Positions 9,917 to 23,000 of a stretch of DNA of 64,000 nt are shown piece by piece (the first letter of the stretch is position 1; each line of letters opens with the position of its first letter). The stretch comes from an uncultured Burkholderiales bacterium. Its GTDB lineage: Bacteria > Pseudomonadota > Gammaproteobacteria > Burkholderiales > Burkholderiaceae. Both the position numbers and the translations under genes were made by a program. The notes under the pieces are model-generated. The model was not told where the DNA came from. It did no database searches and worked only from the letters and a program-made list of their open reading frames with translations. The stretch spans positions 38,391-102,390 of the forward strand of contig CAMLJY010000016.1 of assembly GCA_946480465.1 (NCBI GenBank), read 5' to 3'.

Positions 9917-10087
9917 TCTGAGCCAACCCAGGTCGGCACCAGCGAACCCGCCATCAGGTCGACGCTCCCGACAGCCATCGGTCGGGCGCCCTGGCTGCGG
10001 CGGCCGCCTTCCGCCAGGCGATCGCAGGGGCGAGCGCCCCGCTTCACCAGACGGCAAGGACTTCTCTGGGGCCGCGCACTTCAGCCG

Positions 10088-10453
10088 TCAGCGCCCACCT
10101 CCCGACGCATGCGCCACATAGCGCGCCAGGGCTTCGATCTGCGCCTCACTCAACTTGTCGCGGAAGGAGGGCATCACGCCGATGCCGTTGCGCAGCGCAC
10201 GGGCCACGCGCCCGGCATCAGGCTTCAGTTCGTCCAGCGGTGGGCCCACCTCGGCAGTGCTGCCGGCGTCCTTCAAGGCGTGGCAGACGCTGCATGATGG
10301 CTGCGCCTCGACCGTGAAAAGTCGACGGCCCAGCGTAACTGCCTCGGCCTCGAGGGCGGGCGGCGCTTGCGCCACGGCGGTGCGGCTGACGCACAGCGCC
10401 GAGTGCACCGCCAGCACGCCCAGCATGGCGCGCCGACCGCACCCGGGGCTCAC
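10088..10453 (-). CDS. sorB: Monohaem c-type cytochrome subunit of sulfite dehydrogenase (SorB-like)
   Basis: This 121-residue exported cytochrome has a signal peptide (about residues 1-29, ending AVAQA), one haem site CSVCH near residue 54, and a distal methionine candidate in GVMPSFRDKL. It begins at a GTG whose bases overlap the TGA of the molybdenum subunit gene (GTGA), so the two are coupled. In SorAB enzymes the small cytochrome takes electrons from the molybdenum centre during sulfite oxidation to sulfate. Size and the single haem fit SorB rather than the larger dihaem SoxD. An internal ATG ten codons in is an alternative start but would shorten the signal peptide. Confidence 0.8.
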   Translation of the reverse strand: MSPGCGRRAMLGVLAVHSALCVSRTAVAQAPPALEAEAVTLGRRLFTVEAQPSCSVCHALKDAGSTAEVGPPLDELKPDAGRVARALRNGIGVMPSFRDKLSEAQIEALARYVAHASGGGR

Positions 10454-11673
10454 GCCACGGTCACCGTCAACGCGTGGTCGGCCCAGCTGTTGTTGTTGTA
10501 GCCACCCACGTTCTCCACCCGATCACGCGGCTGCACATTGCCGGCGGCATCGGTGGCACGGCTAGCGATGACATGCGTGCCCGCGGGCAGGTCTACGGCC
10601 AGCGCGAACTGGCGCCAAGCGAACCTGCCGAGGTCGGGGCCGAAGAAGGCGGCCTCGCGCCAACTCTTGCCGCCATCGATGCTGACCTCCACGCGCTTGA
10701 CGGCTTGCGTGCCGCCGAACGCGACGCCCACGACCTGCACCCGCCCCGCCTTGACCGGCGCACCATCCGTCCCAGGCATGTTGACCCAGGACTTGACGTT
10801 CATCTCCAGCACGGAAGGTTGACTGGGGTCGGCCTTGGCACCCGGCGGGGTCACGCGGTAGCCATGCGACATGATCTTGGCGTTGGTCTCGGCGGCCGTG
10901 AAAGCCAGGCGCTTCACGTACTTCACGTTGTTCACGCCCTGGTAACCGGGCACGATCAGCCGCAGCGGGCCGCCATGCGCCAAGCTCAGCGGCGCACCAT
11001 TCATCTCCCAGGCCAGCAGGGCATCGCCCAGCGCGGCCATGGGGATGGAACGCTCGACCACCACGGATTTCGGATCGACGCCCTCGGGCAGTTTCTCGCC
11101 GCCGGTGCCGGTGATGAAGCGCATGCCATCGGCCACTCCACCCAGGGCCTGCGCGACTGTACGAAGGGGTACGCCGGTCCAGACGACGCAGCCCGCGGCC
11201 CCGACAGTCCAGGGCGTGCCGCTGGGCTTGCTGGGGAAGAACCCGCGGCCATTGCCCGAGCATTGCAGGACCGTCGCCACCGACTCGATGCCCAGCCCCT
11301 TCAGCTCGCGCAAGCTGAGTACGCGCGGCGACTTCACGCCCTCGATAGCCACGGACCAAGCGTCCCGGTCGGCAAGCACGGAAGCGTCCGGCGGCGGCAG
11401 GTTGTTGCGGATGTAGAGCTGTTCGGCCGGCGTGATGACGCTGCTGCCGAAAGCCGAGCGCTTGGTTTCGATCGTGCTGCCCGAGTGCACGGTGACTGCG
11501 TTGGCGTCCTTCCAAGCCGCGAAGGCAGGCAGGGGCTTCGCGGACGCGGGCGCCGCGGTCTGGGTCTGTGCCTGAGCCGCGCTCGACAGACCGCCGAAGC
11601 CAGCCGTGGTGAATGCCACGGCGCCGCCGGCAAGCAAGTGGCGCCGCGGCAACGATGGGATGAAATCGCTCAT
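10450..11673 (-). CDS. sorA: Sulfite dehydrogenase molybdopterin subunit (SorA-like)
   Basis: This 407-residue enzyme belongs to the sulfite oxidase family. Residues 9-20 (PRRHLLAGGAVA) form a twin-arginine signal, as expected for a molybdenum enzyme exported folded. The molybdenum ligand is Cys138 in VLQCSGNGRGFF. HGGPLRLIVPGYQGVNNVKY and the C-terminal dimerisation domain (DGGKSWREA, ASRATDAAGNVQP) are standard. I start it at 11673, where GGAGGAG precedes the ATG; an upstream in-frame start lacks support. It is coupled to the small cytochrome gene. SoxC is the nearest alternative, but no other sox gene is present and the partner is monohaem. The likely role is detoxifying or respiring sulfite in the periplasm. 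Confidence 0.85.
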   Translation of the reverse strand: MSDFIPSLPRRHLLAGGAVAFTTAGFGGLSSAAQAQTQTAAPASAKPLPAFAAWKDANAVTVHSGSTIETKRSAFGSSVITPAEQLYIRNNLPPPDASVLADRDAWSVAIEGVKSPRVLSLRELKGLGIESVATVLQCSGNGRGFFPSKPSGTPWTVGAAGCVVWTGVPLRTVAQALGGVADGMRFITGTGGEKLPEGVDPKSVVVERSIPMAALGDALLAWEMNGAPLSLAHGGPLRLIVPGYQGVNNVKYVKRLAFTAAETNAKIMSHGYRVTPPGAKADPSQPSVLEMNVKSWVNMPGTDGAPVKAGRVQVVGVAFGGTQAVKRVEVSIDGGKSWREAAFFGPDLGRFAWRQFALAVDLPAGTHVIASRATDAAGNVQPRDRVENVGGYNNNSWADHALTVTVA

Positions 11674-11880
11674 GGAAACACTCCTCCAGGGGGGCCGCAG
11701 GCGAGGCCCATTGGATGCTCGGAAAACGATGCCTGCCACGCAAAGCGCGCGGCATCCTAACGTGCGCAGCTGTTATCACCGGTTACGACTTGTGCGCCCG
11801 CCGCGCGGCATGATCGCGCCCGTTCGAGGAGTCCGCGGGGATAACGCCCCAGTGCGGTGAGCAGTCGGAGGGAAATCGGA

Positions 11881-13050
11881 ATGAAGGCGAAGATCCACGC
11901 CCTGGCATGTGCCGTGGGCATCCTCGTGTCGGCGCCCAGTTACGCTGACGTGTCCGCCGTCGTGGCCATCGAGCCGACGGAACGCAAAGCCGGACTGCTG
12001 CTGTCCCGCTTCAGCCTTGAGGAGCAACTGGGCAAGTTGCTGGGCCAGGAAGTGAGCGTGTCCACGAGCGAGGACATGACGGACGTGATGCGCGCCACCC
12101 GCAGCGGCGGCTACGACGTGTTCATCGCACCTGCGCAAGTGGCGGCCTCCGCACTGGCGCATGGTTATGAGCTGGTCGGGGCGACCGATGCTTCGGAGCA
12201 GTTCCTGCTGGTCGGCCGCGCCGCCATCGGCTCCACCGCCGATCTGCGGCAAGGCCGCATCTACCTGCCGCAGCAGGATTCGATCTACACCTACCTTGCC
12301 CGCGGGATGCTCAACGCGAGCGGACTGTCGTTCAAAGACCTGAAGCTGGTGCAGTACGCCCGCTACCCCATGGCCGGCCTGACGGCGGTAAGCCTGGGCA
12401 TGACGGACGCCACCGTCGTGCGCCGCGAGGACTGGGAAACCTGGTCGCGCCAGAACCCCGGCCTGGCCAAAGTCCTCGCCAACTCCGGCACCGTGCCCGG
12501 GGGCTTCTCCGTCGCCGTCAAGAAGGAGCTCCCCCCCGAGGTGCGGAGCCGCATCGCCAAGTGGTTCGCCGCGCCGGCCGCCGGAAGCGGCCTCAAGCCC
12601 GTGGTGCACGTGGCCGAGATGGGGCAGTACAAGGCGGTCGCCCAACTCGGCACCTTCACCCCCACGCACCTTCCAGGAGCCACGGTGGTCACAGCGGCCC
12701 AGGTGCAGCAGTTGATTGCAAAGGGGGCGGTGGTCATCGACACGCGCAACGAGAAGGAGTACCGCAGCAAGCAGATCCCGGGCGCGGTCTTCGTGCCGTA
12801 CCACGAGAAGAGCCTGAAGGACGTGGCGTACGAGGCGGGTCTCGATGATTTTTCCGGACTCGCCAAGCTTGATCCGACCAAGCCGGCGATCTTCCACTGC
12901 AATGGCGCCGAGTGCTGGAAGTCCTACAAGGCCAGCCGAGCAGCTCTGGCCAGGGGCTTCAAGCAGGTGTACTGGTTCCGTGGCGGCCTGCCTGAATGGG
13001 AGGCAGCCGGCCTGCAGGTGCTGCGCGACGTGCAGGTCGCCAAGCGATAG
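11881..13050 (+). CDS. Exported PhnD-like binding domain fused to a rhodanese domain
   Basis: This 389-residue exported protein has a signal peptide (residues 1-23, cleavage near SYA-DV), a periplasmic-binding-protein domain of the PhnD/SsuA type (about 24-240; GGYDVFIAPAQVAASAL and YPMAGLTAVSLGMTDA are typical) and a C-terminal rhodanese domain (about 260-385; VVIDTRNEKEYRSKQIPGA). The rhodanese active loop is HCNGAECWKSYKAS with candidate sulfur-carrying Cys340 and a second cysteine, Cys345, followed by Trp. The start at 11881 follows GGAGGG; an upstream in-frame GTG is less likely. It is divergent from sorAB, which suggests a shared sulfur theme such as binding a sulfur oxyanion or handling sulfane sulfur. 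The function is not established. Confidence 0.75.
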   Translation: MKAKIHALACAVGILVSAPSYADVSAVVAIEPTERKAGLLLSRFSLEEQLGKLLGQEVSVSTSEDMTDVMRATRSGGYDVFIAPAQVAASALAHGYELVGATDASEQFLLVGRAAIGSTADLRQGRIYLPQQDSIYTYLARGMLNASGLSFKDLKLVQYARYPMAGLTAVSLGMTDATVVRREDWETWSRQNPGLAKVLANSGTVPGGFSVAVKKELPPEVRSRIAKWFAAPAAGSGLKPVVHVAEMGQYKAVAQLGTFTPTHLPGATVVTAAQVQQLIAKGAVVIDTRNEKEYRSKQIPGAVFVPYHEKSLKDVAYEAGLDDFSGLAKLDPTKPAIFHCNGAECWKSYKASRAALARGFKQVYWFRGGLPEWEAAGLQVLRDVQVAKR

Positions 13051-13312
13051 CCCATGAGCCCGGCGGCGTGTCCGCCCCCTTGCACCGTGGCCGAAGTTGT
13101 TGGGCGAAGTCGCTCGGCAACGCAGCCCCTGCCGACCCGCACCAGTGAGCGCCTCTAGGCGGGGCGCGCCGCCACGAAGGCGCTCCGTCGCGATCTGCAC
13201 CCCAATCCGTCGCGTCCCAAGGACTGGCGGTCCCGAAGTGCACCGCGCATCCGCACGGGCCCTCGAGGCGCAGACTCGCAGGGCCTCGGTGAAGGCGGCC
13301 ATCGATCTCAGT
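13051..13312. other. Intergenic stretch without a recognisable gene
   Basis: I see no credible coding region here. A GC-rich inverted repeat (GAGCGCC near 13147 and GGCGCTC near 13176) could fold into a weak hairpin downstream of the rhodanese fusion gene, but it has no T-tract. Confidence 0.4.
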
Positions 13313-13401
13313 TGGTGCCCGGAACGGGAATCGAACCCGTAAGGACCTTTCGGTCCGGCGGATTTTAAGTCCGCTGCGTCTGCCGATTTCGCCACCCGGG
13401 C
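13313..13401 (-). tRNA. tRNA-Leu(UAA)
   Basis: The minus strand folds into an 89-base type II tRNA with CCA encoded. The acceptor GCCCGGG pairs with TCCGGGC, the anticodon loop is CTTAAAA (anticodon UAA), the long variable arm GGACCGAAAGGTCC is present, and the T loop is TTCGATT. Confidence 0.95.
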
Positions 13402-13441
13402 AGCCACTGCGAGTGCAGTGCGGGCGCATTATCAACCCGGC

Positions 13442-13473
13442 AAAAGAAAAGGCCCTGCACACCGGGCAGGGCC
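13442..13473 (-). terminator. Terminator after tRNA-Cys
   Basis: On the minus strand an eight-base stem GGCCCTGC/GCAGGGCC is followed by TTTTCTTTT. It separates tRNA-Cys from tRNA-Leu(UAA). Confidence 0.85.
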
Positions 13474-13480
13474 TTGAAGC

Positions 13481-13554
13481 TGGAGGCGCGACCCGGAGTC
13501 GAACCGGGCTCTACGGATTTGCAATCCGGTGCATAACCGCTTTGCTATCGCGCC
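13481..13554 (-). tRNA. tRNA-Cys(GCA)
   Basis: The minus strand gives a 74-base tRNA with acceptor GGCGCGA/TCGCGCC, anticodon GCA in the loop TTGCAAA, and encoded CCA. Confidence 0.95.
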
Positions 13555-13594
13555 AGACGGGCGGCCAGCCTATGGCACGGAAGGCCACCATTCC

Positions 13595-13623
13595 GAAAAA
13601 AAGGGAAGCACTTCGGCTTCCCT
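13595..13623 (-). terminator. Terminator after tRNA-Gly
   Basis: On the minus strand the stem GGGAAGC/GCTTCCC is followed by a run of seven T residues. It lies just downstream of tRNA-Gly and upstream of tRNA-Cys. Confidence 0.8.
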
Positions 13624-13635
13624 TCTTCTTGAATC

Positions 13636-13711
13636 TGGAGCGGGAGACGAGTCTCGAACTCGCGACCTCAACCTTGGCAAGGTTGCGCTCTACCAACTGA
13701 GCTACTCCCGC
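13636..13711 (-). tRNA. tRNA-Gly(GCC)
   Basis: The minus strand gives a 76-base tRNA with acceptor GCGGGAG/CTCCCGC, anticodon GCC, D arm AGCTCAGTTGGTAGAGC and encoded CCA. Confidence 0.95.
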
Positions 13712-13814
13712 ACATCTTTCGATGTTTTCGCTTCACATTTGCTGTTCAGCGAAGCTCGCAGTATATACCGAGAATTTCCGCCAGTGCAAGCGTCTGGCCA
13801 AAATTCTTTTCACG

Positions 13815-16244
<2,430 letters not shown>

Positions 16245-16270
16245 GGATGGAACCTCTCTTTCTCAGGCCG

Positions 16271-16298
16271 ACATGGGGCCCGAGCAATCGAATGCAAG
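16271..16298 (-). promoter_or_regulatory. Sigma-32 (RpoH) promoter of lon
   Basis: On the minus strand CTTGCA is followed, after 14 bases, by CCCCATGT. This matches the heat-shock sigma consensus CTTGAA-N(11-16)-CCCCATnT, with a perfect -10 element. Transcription would start about 18 bases before the lon ATG. Confidence 0.75.
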
Positions 16299-16339
16299 GG
16301 AAGCGACAGGCGGAGCGGCGGCCCGTCGGGCCCAGCGGA

Positions 16340-17608
<1,269 letters not shown>

Positions 17609-17763
17609 GGGTTATGCGGGGTGGGGCAAAGGGGTGCAAAACAATGATAGTCCAACTGCCCGCGCCGCATTTCCTGGAAATGGACGCGGTTTCCGCCTGG
17701 GGAAAGCAGTTGCTTCGATGGAGTCGGCGGGCGGGCGCGCGCGCATGCAGCCCCGCGCATCGA

Positions 17764-18372
17764 TCAGCCGCGCGAGGTCAGCACTTGATCGATCAGTCCG
17801 TAGGCCTTCGCTTCCTCCGGTGACATGTAGAAGTCGCGCTCCATGTCGGCGGTAATCTTCTCCAGCGTCTGACCGGTGCGCTCGGCATAGATGCGGTTGA
17901 GCTGCTCCCGCGTCTTCAGGATCTCGCGCGCATGGATTTCGATGTCGGTCGCCTGGCCCTGCGCACCGCCGGAGGGCTGGTGGATCATCACGCGCGAGTT
18001 GGGAAGCGCGGCCCGCTTGCCCTTGGCGCCGGCCATCAGCAGGAACGAACCCATGCTCGCCGCCATGCCCATGCACAGCGTGGAGACGTCGGGCTTGATG
18101 AACTGCATCGTGTCGTAAATCGACAAGCCGGCCGAGACGCTTCCGCCAGGCGAGTTGATGTACAGGAAGATGTCCTTGTCCGGGTTCTCGCTCTCGAGGA
18201 AGAGCAGTTGCGCAACCACCAGGTTCGCCGTTGCGTCGTTGACCGGACCGACCAGGAAGACGATGCGCTCGCGCAGCAGGCGGCTGTAGATGTCGTACGC
18301 ACGCTCTCCGCGACCGGATTGCTCGATGACCATGGGCACCAGGCCCAGGGCTTGCGTCTCCAAAGCACTCAT
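17764..18372 (-). CDS. clpP: ATP-dependent Clp protease, proteolytic subunit ClpP
   Basis: ClpP (202 residues) forms the two-ring serine peptidase chamber used with ClpX. The catalytic residues are Ser106 in [11 protein letters not shown], His131 in [10 protein letters not shown] and, by alignment with the E. coli protein, Asp180 in MERDFYMS. The start at 18372 ([10 protein letters not shown]) has GAGG upstream; an upstream in-frame extension is not conserved in kind. A GATAAT box about 30 bases upstream, with CTTCGA 17 bases before it, is a candidate promoter, and the tig terminator lies just beyond it. Confidence 0.97.
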   Translation of the reverse strand: MSALETQALGLVPMVIEQSGRGERAYDIYSRLLRERIVFLVGPVNDATANLVVAQLLFLESENPDKDIFLYINSPGGSVSAGLSIYDTMQFIKPDVSTLCMGMAASMGSFLLMAGAKGKRAALPNSRVMIHQPSGGAQGQATDIEIHAREILKTREQLNRIYAERTGQTLEKITADMERDFYMSPEEAKAYGLIDQVLTSRG

Positions 18373-18435
18373 GAATGACCTCGAAGGAAGAATCGGGCGG
18401 ATTATCGCCCGCTGGCTTTGGCCTCGAAGGCCACG

Positions 18436-18458
18436 AAAAAGGGCGCCGAGGGGCGCCC
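18436..18458 (-). terminator. Terminator after tig
   Basis: On the minus strand the stem GGGCGCC/GGCGCCC is followed by TTTTT. It separates tig from clpP, so clpP needs its own promoter or readthrough. Confidence 0.8.
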
Positions 18459-18521
18459 TGTTTCCCTGATCCGGCACCCCCGAGTCGACGCACCGACACG
18501 TGCGGGAGCAGATGGGGACGG

Positions 18522-19838
18522 TCAGGCGGTCATCAACTCGTCGAAGGGCAGAGACTTTTCGACGACTTTGGCTTGGCCCAGCACGAACTGCGTGACGTTG
18601 TTCTCGATCACCACGGCCTCGACCTCGGCCATTCGTTGCCGGTCGGAGAGGTACCAGCGCATCACTTCAGCCGGCTTCTCGTAGCTCTGCGACATCTCCT
18701 CGATGTGGGCCTGCAACTGCTCCGGCTTGGCCTGGAGGTTGTTGGCACGCACCAGCTCGGCCACCACCAGGCCCAGGCGCACGCGGCGCTCGGCCTGCGG
18801 GCGGAACAGCTGCAGCATGTCCGGCGGGATCGGCTGCTTGTCCGCGTCCTTGACGCCACGCTGCTTCAGGTCCTCGCGGGCGGCTTCGCCCATGCGCTCG
18901 ACCTCGCTGTCCACCAGTGCCTTCGGCACTTCCAGCTCCGCCGCCTTCACGAGCGCATCCATGGCGGCCGCCTTGTTGCGAGCCAGAACGCGGAACTTGA
19001 TCTCGCGCTCGAGGTTCTTGCGCACGTCGGCGCGCAGGGCATCGATCGCGCCATCTGCAATGCCAAGGGACTTGACGAAAGCCTCGTCGACCTCCGGCAG
19101 GTTCTGCGCCTCGATTTTCTTCATCGTGACCAGAAAGTCAGCCTCCTTGCCGGCCACGTCCTTGCCGTGATAGTCGGCCGGAAACTGCAGCGGGAAGGTC
19201 TTCGATTCGCCGACCTTCATGCCGCGAACGGCCTTGTCGAACTGCTCCAGCATCTGGCCTTCACCAATCAGGAACTGGAAACCGTCAGCCTTGCCGCCGG
19301 CGAAGGGCTCGCCGTCGATCTTGCCCTCGAAGTCGATGGTCACCCGATCCCCTTCGGCTGCGCCTTCAGCTGCAGGGCGCTGGGCGAAAGTGCGGCGCTG
19401 CTTGCGCAGGATGTCGATGGTGCGGTCGATGGCTGCATCCGTCACGTCGCTCATGACGCGCTCGACCTCGATCGATGACAGGTCGCCGAGCTTGACTTCC
19501 GGGTAGACCTCGAAGGTGGCATCGAAGGCGAGCTGGCCTTCAGGCGCGTCTTCCTTCTGGGTGATCTTGGGCATTCCCGCGACCCGGAGCTGGGCCTCGT
19601 TGGCGGCGCTGTTGAAGGCCTGGCCGACCTTGTCGTTCATGACCTCGTACTGCACGGAGTAACCGTAGCGCTGCGCCACGACCGAGATCGGCACCTTGCC
19701 CGGACGGAAGCCGTCGGCCTTCACGGTGCGGGACAGCTTCTTCAGCCGGCTCTCGACTTCCGCATTGATGTCGTTGGCCGGGATCACCAGGGTGATGCGG
19801 CGTTCCAGCTTCTCGAGGGTTTCAACAGTCACGGCCAT
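18522..19838 (-). CDS. tig: Trigger factor (ribosome-bound chaperone, peptidyl-prolyl isomerase)
   Basis: Trigger factor (438 residues) binds at the ribosome exit tunnel and helps nascent chains fold. The N-terminal ribosome-binding domain carries the signature [12 protein letters not shown] near residue 44. The central FKBP-like domain is [22 protein letters not shown] with [19 protein letters not shown]. The long helical C-terminal domain follows and ends normally. The start at 19838 gives [14 protein letters not shown]; upstream codons belong to the leader. The 3' end of tRNA-Leu(UAG) is only 28 bases upstream with no terminator between, implying a tRNA-mRNA transcript. Confidence 0.97.
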   Translation of the reverse strand: MAVTVETLEKLERRITLVIPANDINAEVESRLKKLSRTVKADGFRPGKVPISVVAQRYGYSVQYEVMNDKVGQAFNSAANEAQLRVAGMPKITQKEDAPEGQLAFDATFEVYPEVKLGDLSSIEVERVMSDVTDAAIDRTIDILRKQRRTFAQRPAAEGAAEGDRVTIDFEGKIDGEPFAGGKADGFQFLIGEGQMLEQFDKAVRGMKVGESKTFPLQFPADYHGKDVAGKEADFLVTMKKIEAQNLPEVDEAFVKSLGIADGAIDALRADVRKNLEREIKFRVLARNKAAAMDALVKAAELEVPKALVDSEVERMGEAAREDLKQRGVKDADKQPIPPDMLQLFRPQAERRVRLGLVVAELVRANNLQAKPEQLQAHIEEMSQSYEKPAEVMRWYLSDRQRMAEVEAVVIENNVTQFVLGQAKVVEKSLPFDELMTA

Positions 19839-19866
19839 GATGGGACTCTTCAGCAATAAGGGGATC

Positions 19867-19953
19867 TGGTGCGCGGGGCCGGACTCGAACCGGCACGCCC
19901 GTGAAGGCGTCAGGACCTAAACCTGGTGCGTCTACCAATTTCGCCACCCGCGC
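19867..19953 (-). tRNA. tRNA-Leu(UAG)
   Basis: The minus strand gives an 87-base type II tRNA with acceptor GCGCGGG/CCCGCGC, anticodon loop TTTAGGT (anticodon UAG), a long variable arm and encoded CCA. It lies directly upstream of tig in the same direction. Confidence 0.95.
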
Positions 19954-20010
19954 GCCTTCACTGGGCCCACGCAGCCGCCCTGCCCGAGGGTCACGGCGTA
20001 TGCGTGGTCG

Positions 20011-20044
20011 AAAGGAAAAGGGGCGCCGGCCTGGCCGGCGCCCC
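20011..20044 (-). terminator. Terminator of the RND efflux operon
   Basis: On the minus strand a ten-base stem GGGGCGCCGG/CCGGCGCCCC with a five-base loop is followed by TTTTCCTTT. Confidence 0.85.
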
Positions 20045-20070
20045 TGCAGCGATCCGGTAAACCGAAGATT

Positions 20071-23000
20071 CTAGCCGCGCGCAGCAGTAGCCGAGGCGCC
20101 GTCGTTCGGCTTGACTCGGAACCATGCGGCATACATCGCCGGCAGGGCCAGCAGCGTCAGCGCGGTGGCCACGATCAAGCCACCCATGATCGCCACCGCC
20201 ATCGGCCCCCAGAACACACTGCGCGTCAGGGGAATCATCGCCAGCACGGCCGCGGCAGCGGTCAGAACGATGGGACGAAAGCGCCGCACGGCAGCCTCCA
20301 CGATCGCGTCCCACGTGGCGGCGCCGGCCGCGCGGTCCTTTTCGATCTGGTCGATCAGGATCACCGAGTTACGCATGATCATGCCCATCAGCGCGATCAC
20401 GCCCAGCAGCGCGACGAAACCGAACGGCCGATCCAGCAGCAGCAGCGCCGCCGCGATGCCGGCCAAGCCGAGGGGCCCGGTCAGGAACACCAGCATGGCA
20501 CGCGAAAAGCTCTGCAGCTGAAGCATCAGCAGCGTGAAGATGATGAACAGCATCATCGGCACGCCCGCCGCGATGGAACCCGTGCCCTTGCTGCTCTCCT
20601 GCTGGGCACCGGCCACCTGGATGGCGTAGTCCGCCGGCATGAGCTTCTGAAGCTCCTCGAGCTTCGGCCACACCTGCTTGGTCACCGTCGGCCCCTGCAT
20701 CCCTTCGGCCACGTCGCCTTGCACCGTCACCGCGTACTTGCGGCCTTCCCGCCACAGCACACCGGGCTCCCAGCCCACTTCGACCTTGGCTACCTGCATC
20801 AGCGGCACGGCGCGGCCGCTGCTGGTGGGCAGGTAGCCATCGGCGATGTCAGTGATGGCATTGCGGTCCTCGGGTGGCTGGCGCAACACGATGTCGATCA
20901 ACTTGTCACCCTCGCGGTACTGACCCACCGTGACCCCGCTGAGTCCGGTGCGCGACGACTGCGCCACGCTTTGGCTGCTGACGCCCAGTGCACGCGCCTT
21001 GTCCTGGTCGATGTCGAGGCGCAGCGCCTTCACCTGCTCGTTCCAGTTGTCGTTGACGCCTCGCATGTGCGGGTTGGCGCGCAGGATCTCCTTGGCTTGA
21101 TCAGCCCAATGCCGCACCTCCTTCGCATCGGTACCGACGACGCGGAACTGCACCGGGTACGGAACGGGCGGGCCGTTCGGCAGCAGCTTCACGCGGCCGC
21201 GCACCTCCGGAAATTCGGTGGCCAGCAGCGCCGGCAAGCTCTTGCGCAGGCGCTCGCGAGTCGCGAGGTCCTTGGGCAGCAGGATGCTCTGGCTCACGTT
21301 GGTCTGAGGAAAGATCTGGTCCAGCGGCAGGTAGAACCGCGGCACGCCGCTGCCGATCCAGCTGGTGACGCTTTCGACGCCCTGCTCCTTCATCAGCCGC
21401 GCCTCGAAGCGCTTCGAGATCTGCTCGCTTTCGCGCAAGGTCGATCCCTCGGGCAGCCACAGGTCGACGAGGATTTCAGGCCGGCTCGAGTCGGGGAAGA
21501 ACTGCTGCTGCACCCTGCCCATGCCCGCCAAGCCGGCAGCAAACGTCACCAATGTGAGGCCGATGGTGATCCAGCGGTGTTGCACGCACCAGTTCACCAG
21601 GGCGCGGAAGCGGTTGTAGAACGGCGTATCGAAAAGCTCATGGGCTTGGTTCGCACCCACGTGGCTGCGGGTGCGCAGCAGCCAGGCGCCGAGGTAGGGG
21701 ACGAAGTACACCGACACGCCCCACGAGATCACCAGGGCAGCCGAGGTGACGGCGAAGATGGCAAAGGTGTATTCGCCGACGGTCGACTTCGCCAGGCCGA
21801 TCGGAAGAAAGCCGGCCGCCGTGATCAAGGTCCCGGTCAGCATCGGCATCGATGTCACCTCGTAGGCGAAGGTCGCGGCGCGCATCTTGTCGTAGCCCTC
21901 CTCGAGCTTGCGCACCATCATCTCGACGGCAATGATCGCGTCGTCCACCAGCAACCCCAGCGCGATGATCAGCGAGCCGAGCGAGATCTTGTGCAGGCCG
22001 ACGCCCCAGTAGTACATCGTGACGAAGGTGATCGCGAGCACGAGCGGGATCGTGATGCCCACGACCATGCCCGGCCAGATGTCGATACGCAGCGGGCGCG
22101 TATGCAGGCCGAGACTGATGAAGCTGACTGCCAGCACCACCACCACTGCCTCGATCAGCACGCGCACGAACTCACCCACGGAGCGCGACACCGCCTGCGG
22201 CTGATCCTGCACCTGCTGCAGGCTGATGCCGGCAGGCAAGTCCGCAGCGATCCCCTCAGCCCGCGCTTTCAGCGCCTGACCCAACGCGATGATGTCGCCG
22301 CCCTTGGCCATCGAGATGCCCAGCGCGATGACTTGCTTGCCCTGGTGGCGCACCTTGACCGACGGAGGGTCGGTGTAGCCCCGACGCACCTGAGCGATGT
22401 CGGACAGCCTGAGGGAACTGGCCAGTCCGTTGGCGGGGTTGATGGCGCGGATCGGCAACTGCTCCAGGTCGGCCACCGACTTGAAGGCGCCGGCCACGCG
22501 GATCTGAAGATTCTGCGATCCGGCATCGAAGACGCCCGCTGCTTCCACCGCGTTCTGCGCCGCGAGTTGGCCGAGCACCTGGCTCATGTCCAGGCCCAGT
22601 TGAGCCAGACGCTTCTGTGACACCTCGACAAAGATCTTCTCCGGCTGCGCGCCAAAGATCTCGACCTTCGCGACGTCGGGCACTCGCAGCAGCTGCGAGC
22701 GAATGTTCTCCGCGAAAACGCGCAGCTCCTCCTCGCTGAAGCCGTCGGCCGAGAGGGCGTAGATGGTGCCGTAGACGTCGCCGAAGTCGTCGTTGAAGAA
22801 CGGGCCGATCACGCCCTGCGGCAACGTGCCACGCATGTCACCCACGCGTTTGCGCGCCTGATACCAGACGTTCGAGACCTCCTTCGGCGGCGCGCTGTCG
22901 CGGATCTGGAGCAGTGTCAGCGACTCGCCCGGCTTGGTGTAGCTGCGAATGACGTCGCTGTAGGGCACCTCCTGCAAGGTGCGCTCGATCCTGTCCGTCA

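Noticed and set aside
10088..11673. SoxCD sulfur dehydrogenase
   Set aside because: The cytochrome is small with a single haem and no other sox genes are present, so SorAB fits better.
13313..13711. tRNA-associated integration site
   Set aside because: No integrase, repeat of the tRNA 3' end or foreign-looking gene is found around the tRNA group.
20719..22620. Plus-strand frame of 633 codons over the RND pump
   Set aside because: Antisense shadow of the pump gene with His/Arg/Asp-rich content.
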